From: an uncultured Clostridia bacterium
GTDB taxonomy: Bacteria; Bacillota; Clostridia; Oscillospirales; Acutalibacteraceae
Reading direction: 5' to 3'
NCBI GenBank assembly: GCA_946405475.1
Contig: CAMJHI010000098.1
Location: 1-7,769, forward strand
Length of the DNA stretch: 7,769 nucleotides
In this document: one piece after another, positions 7,333 to 7,769 of the stretch
Layout: each line of letters opens with the position of its first letter
How positions within the stretch are numbered: the stretch's first letter is position 1
The notes under the pieces: generated by a model
Databases searched by the model: none
What the model was told of the DNA's origin: nothing
The model's input: only the letters and a program-made list of their open reading frames with translations
Program-made: the position numbers and the translations under genes

Positions 7333-7426
7333 CCGCATCGAGCGTTGCGGATTAGACAAAACAACGGAAGTTCGGTGAAAAAACCGACTTCCGTTCCTGC
7401 GCCGGAAAGCAACGCCCCGCGCGCAG
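7333..7426 (-). promoter_or_regulatory. Structured leader of the PBP gene with competing pairings
   Basis: Two more hairpins flank the terminator-like stem. Upstream, CUGCGC (7426-7421) pairs with GCGCAG (7402-7397), and an inner CGGGG/UUCCG extension leaves the loop CGUUGCU. Downstream, CCGCA (7350-7346) pairs with UGCGG (7337-7333), just before the ribosome binding site. As an alternative, GGGCGUUGC (7417-7409) can pair with GCAACGCUC (7348-7340), nine pairs with one G-U, enclosing the terminator-like stem and breaking both flanking hairpins. Such mutually exclusive folds are what an attenuator or a translational switch would show. No known riboswitch class was recognised. In GC-rich DNA some pairing is expected by chance. 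A weak TAGAAT (-10-like) lies near 7443-7438 but has no good -35 partner. Confidence 0.35.
7350..7395 (-). terminator. Intrinsic-terminator-like hairpin between ftsL and the PBP gene
   Basis: On the minus strand, AACGGAAGU-CGGU (7395-7383) pairs with ACCG-A-ACUUCCGUU (7376-7363). This makes a 13-bp stem with one bulged A (7372) and a six-base loop, UUUUUC. The transcript then reads GUUUUGUCU (7362-7354), a short U-rich tail. The reverse orientation has no U-tail, so any terminator acts on cluster transcripts. Because the PBP gene lies just downstream and no strong promoter was found in the gap, partial termination or attenuation is more plausible than full termination. A processing or stability element is also possible. 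The pairing is seen directly; the activity is inferred. Confidence 0.45.
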
Positions 7427-7467
7427 TGTTCTGCCATTATTCTATTGAATGGAAAAGGGAGTTATGC

Positions 7468-7769
7468 TTACTGTGCGGGAAGAATCTCATTGCCGTTTTC
7501 AAGGTTGAAATAGTAAACCTGATAACGATCACGCTTGACCATGCCCAGCACGTTTTCGGCATAATTCTGCACGTTGTCCAGCGAGATTTTGGCTTTGAGC
7601 TGCATGTCAAGCCGTGTGTTTTCGCTCTTGACCTCGTTGAGCTGCGTCGTCATGGCGGCGATTTTGCCGTTGAGCTCATTGACCTTGATGCGGCTGAAGA
7701 TATTGGGTGCGATGAACGCGGCGCACAGCGCGACGATCACGGCAAATTCGATGATTTTGAACCGCGCGG
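7468..7769 (-). CDS. ftsL: FtsL-like division protein (5' end outside the window)
   Basis: The last 99 codons of a small bitopic membrane protein are visible; the frame is open to position 7769, so the start lies outside. The visible part begins with ARFKIIEFAVIVALCAAF, a basic residue group leading into one membrane segment. A predicted extracytoplasmic coiled coil follows (SRIKVNELNGKIAAMTTQLNEV and on), then a conserved-looking tail with YAENVLGMVKRDRYQVYYF. This layout and the position immediately before the class B PBP gene fit FtsL, which forms a complex with DivIC/FtsB and DivIB/FtsQ and activates FtsW-FtsI. FtsL sequences are poorly conserved, so the call rests on topology and context. 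A DivIC/septum-formation-initiator paralogue is the main alternative. A GTG at 7740 is in frame but lies inside the membrane segment and is not a likely start. The gene is followed by an unusually long 151-bp gap. Confidence 0.82.
   Translation of the reverse strand, partial: ARFKIIEFAVIVALCAAFIAPNIFSRIKVNELNGKIAAMTTQLNEVKSENTRLDMQLKAKISLDNVQNYAENVLGMVKRDRYQVYYFNLENGNEILPAQ

Noticed and set aside
7317..7412. A 32-residue N-terminal extension of the PBP from a TTG at 7412
   Set aside because: No ribosome binding site precedes it and it runs through the hairpin region. The ATG at 7316 has a near-perfect ribosome binding site and gives a typical N-terminus.
7430..7470. A possible promoter for the PBP gene around a TAGAAT hexamer
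   Set aside because: The -10-like hexamer has no acceptable -35 element at 16-18 bases, so it was not called.
1..7769. A novel accessory system, mobile element or defence island
   Set aside because: Every coding frame supported by motifs belongs to the conserved dcw cluster. No repeats, integrase, transposase or toxin-antitoxin pattern was seen.

Overview
The window is a 7.8 kb piece of a division and cell-wall (dcw) cluster. Every gene lies on the minus strand, so transcription runs from high to low coordinates. In that order the genes are the 3' part of ftsL, a class B penicillin-binding protein (FtsI/SpoVD type), murE, mraY, ftsW (the position held by spoVE in Bacillus), murG, and the first 39 codons of murA. 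Both end genes are cut by the window edges. No RNA gene, mobile element, CRISPR array or strongly supported promoter was seen.

The organism is most likely a GC-rich member of the Firmicutes, Clostridia (for example the Oscillospiraceae side). The reasons are a PBP with two C-terminal PASTA domains, an SCN active-site motif with a partner cysteine as in SpoVD, AGGAGG-type ribosome binding sites, and murA directly after murG. MurE carries the DNPR signature of meso-diaminopimelate enzymes, so the peptidoglycan is probably mDAP-type. The lineage assignment is inference; no marker gene here fixes it.

The genes cover consecutive stages of wall synthesis. MurA starts UDP-MurNAc synthesis, MurE adds the third stem residue, MraY makes lipid I, MurG makes lipid II, FtsW polymerises glycan and the PBP cross-links it. 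FtsL links the FtsW-PBP pair to the divisome. Most junctions are tight (15-60 bp), which suggests one transcription unit. murF (usual after murE) and murD (usual after mraY) are absent: those junctions are only 26 and 55 bp long.

No undescribed system stands out. The most interesting non-coding signals are in the two longest gaps. The 151-bp ftsL-PBP gap contains three hairpins, one resembling an intrinsic terminator, plus a competing long-range pairing. The 60-bp murG-murA gap can fold into a 12-bp stem that covers the murA ribosome binding site. The PBP is also notable for combining two PASTA domains (as in PBP2B/PBP2x) with the redox cysteine spacing known from SpoVD.
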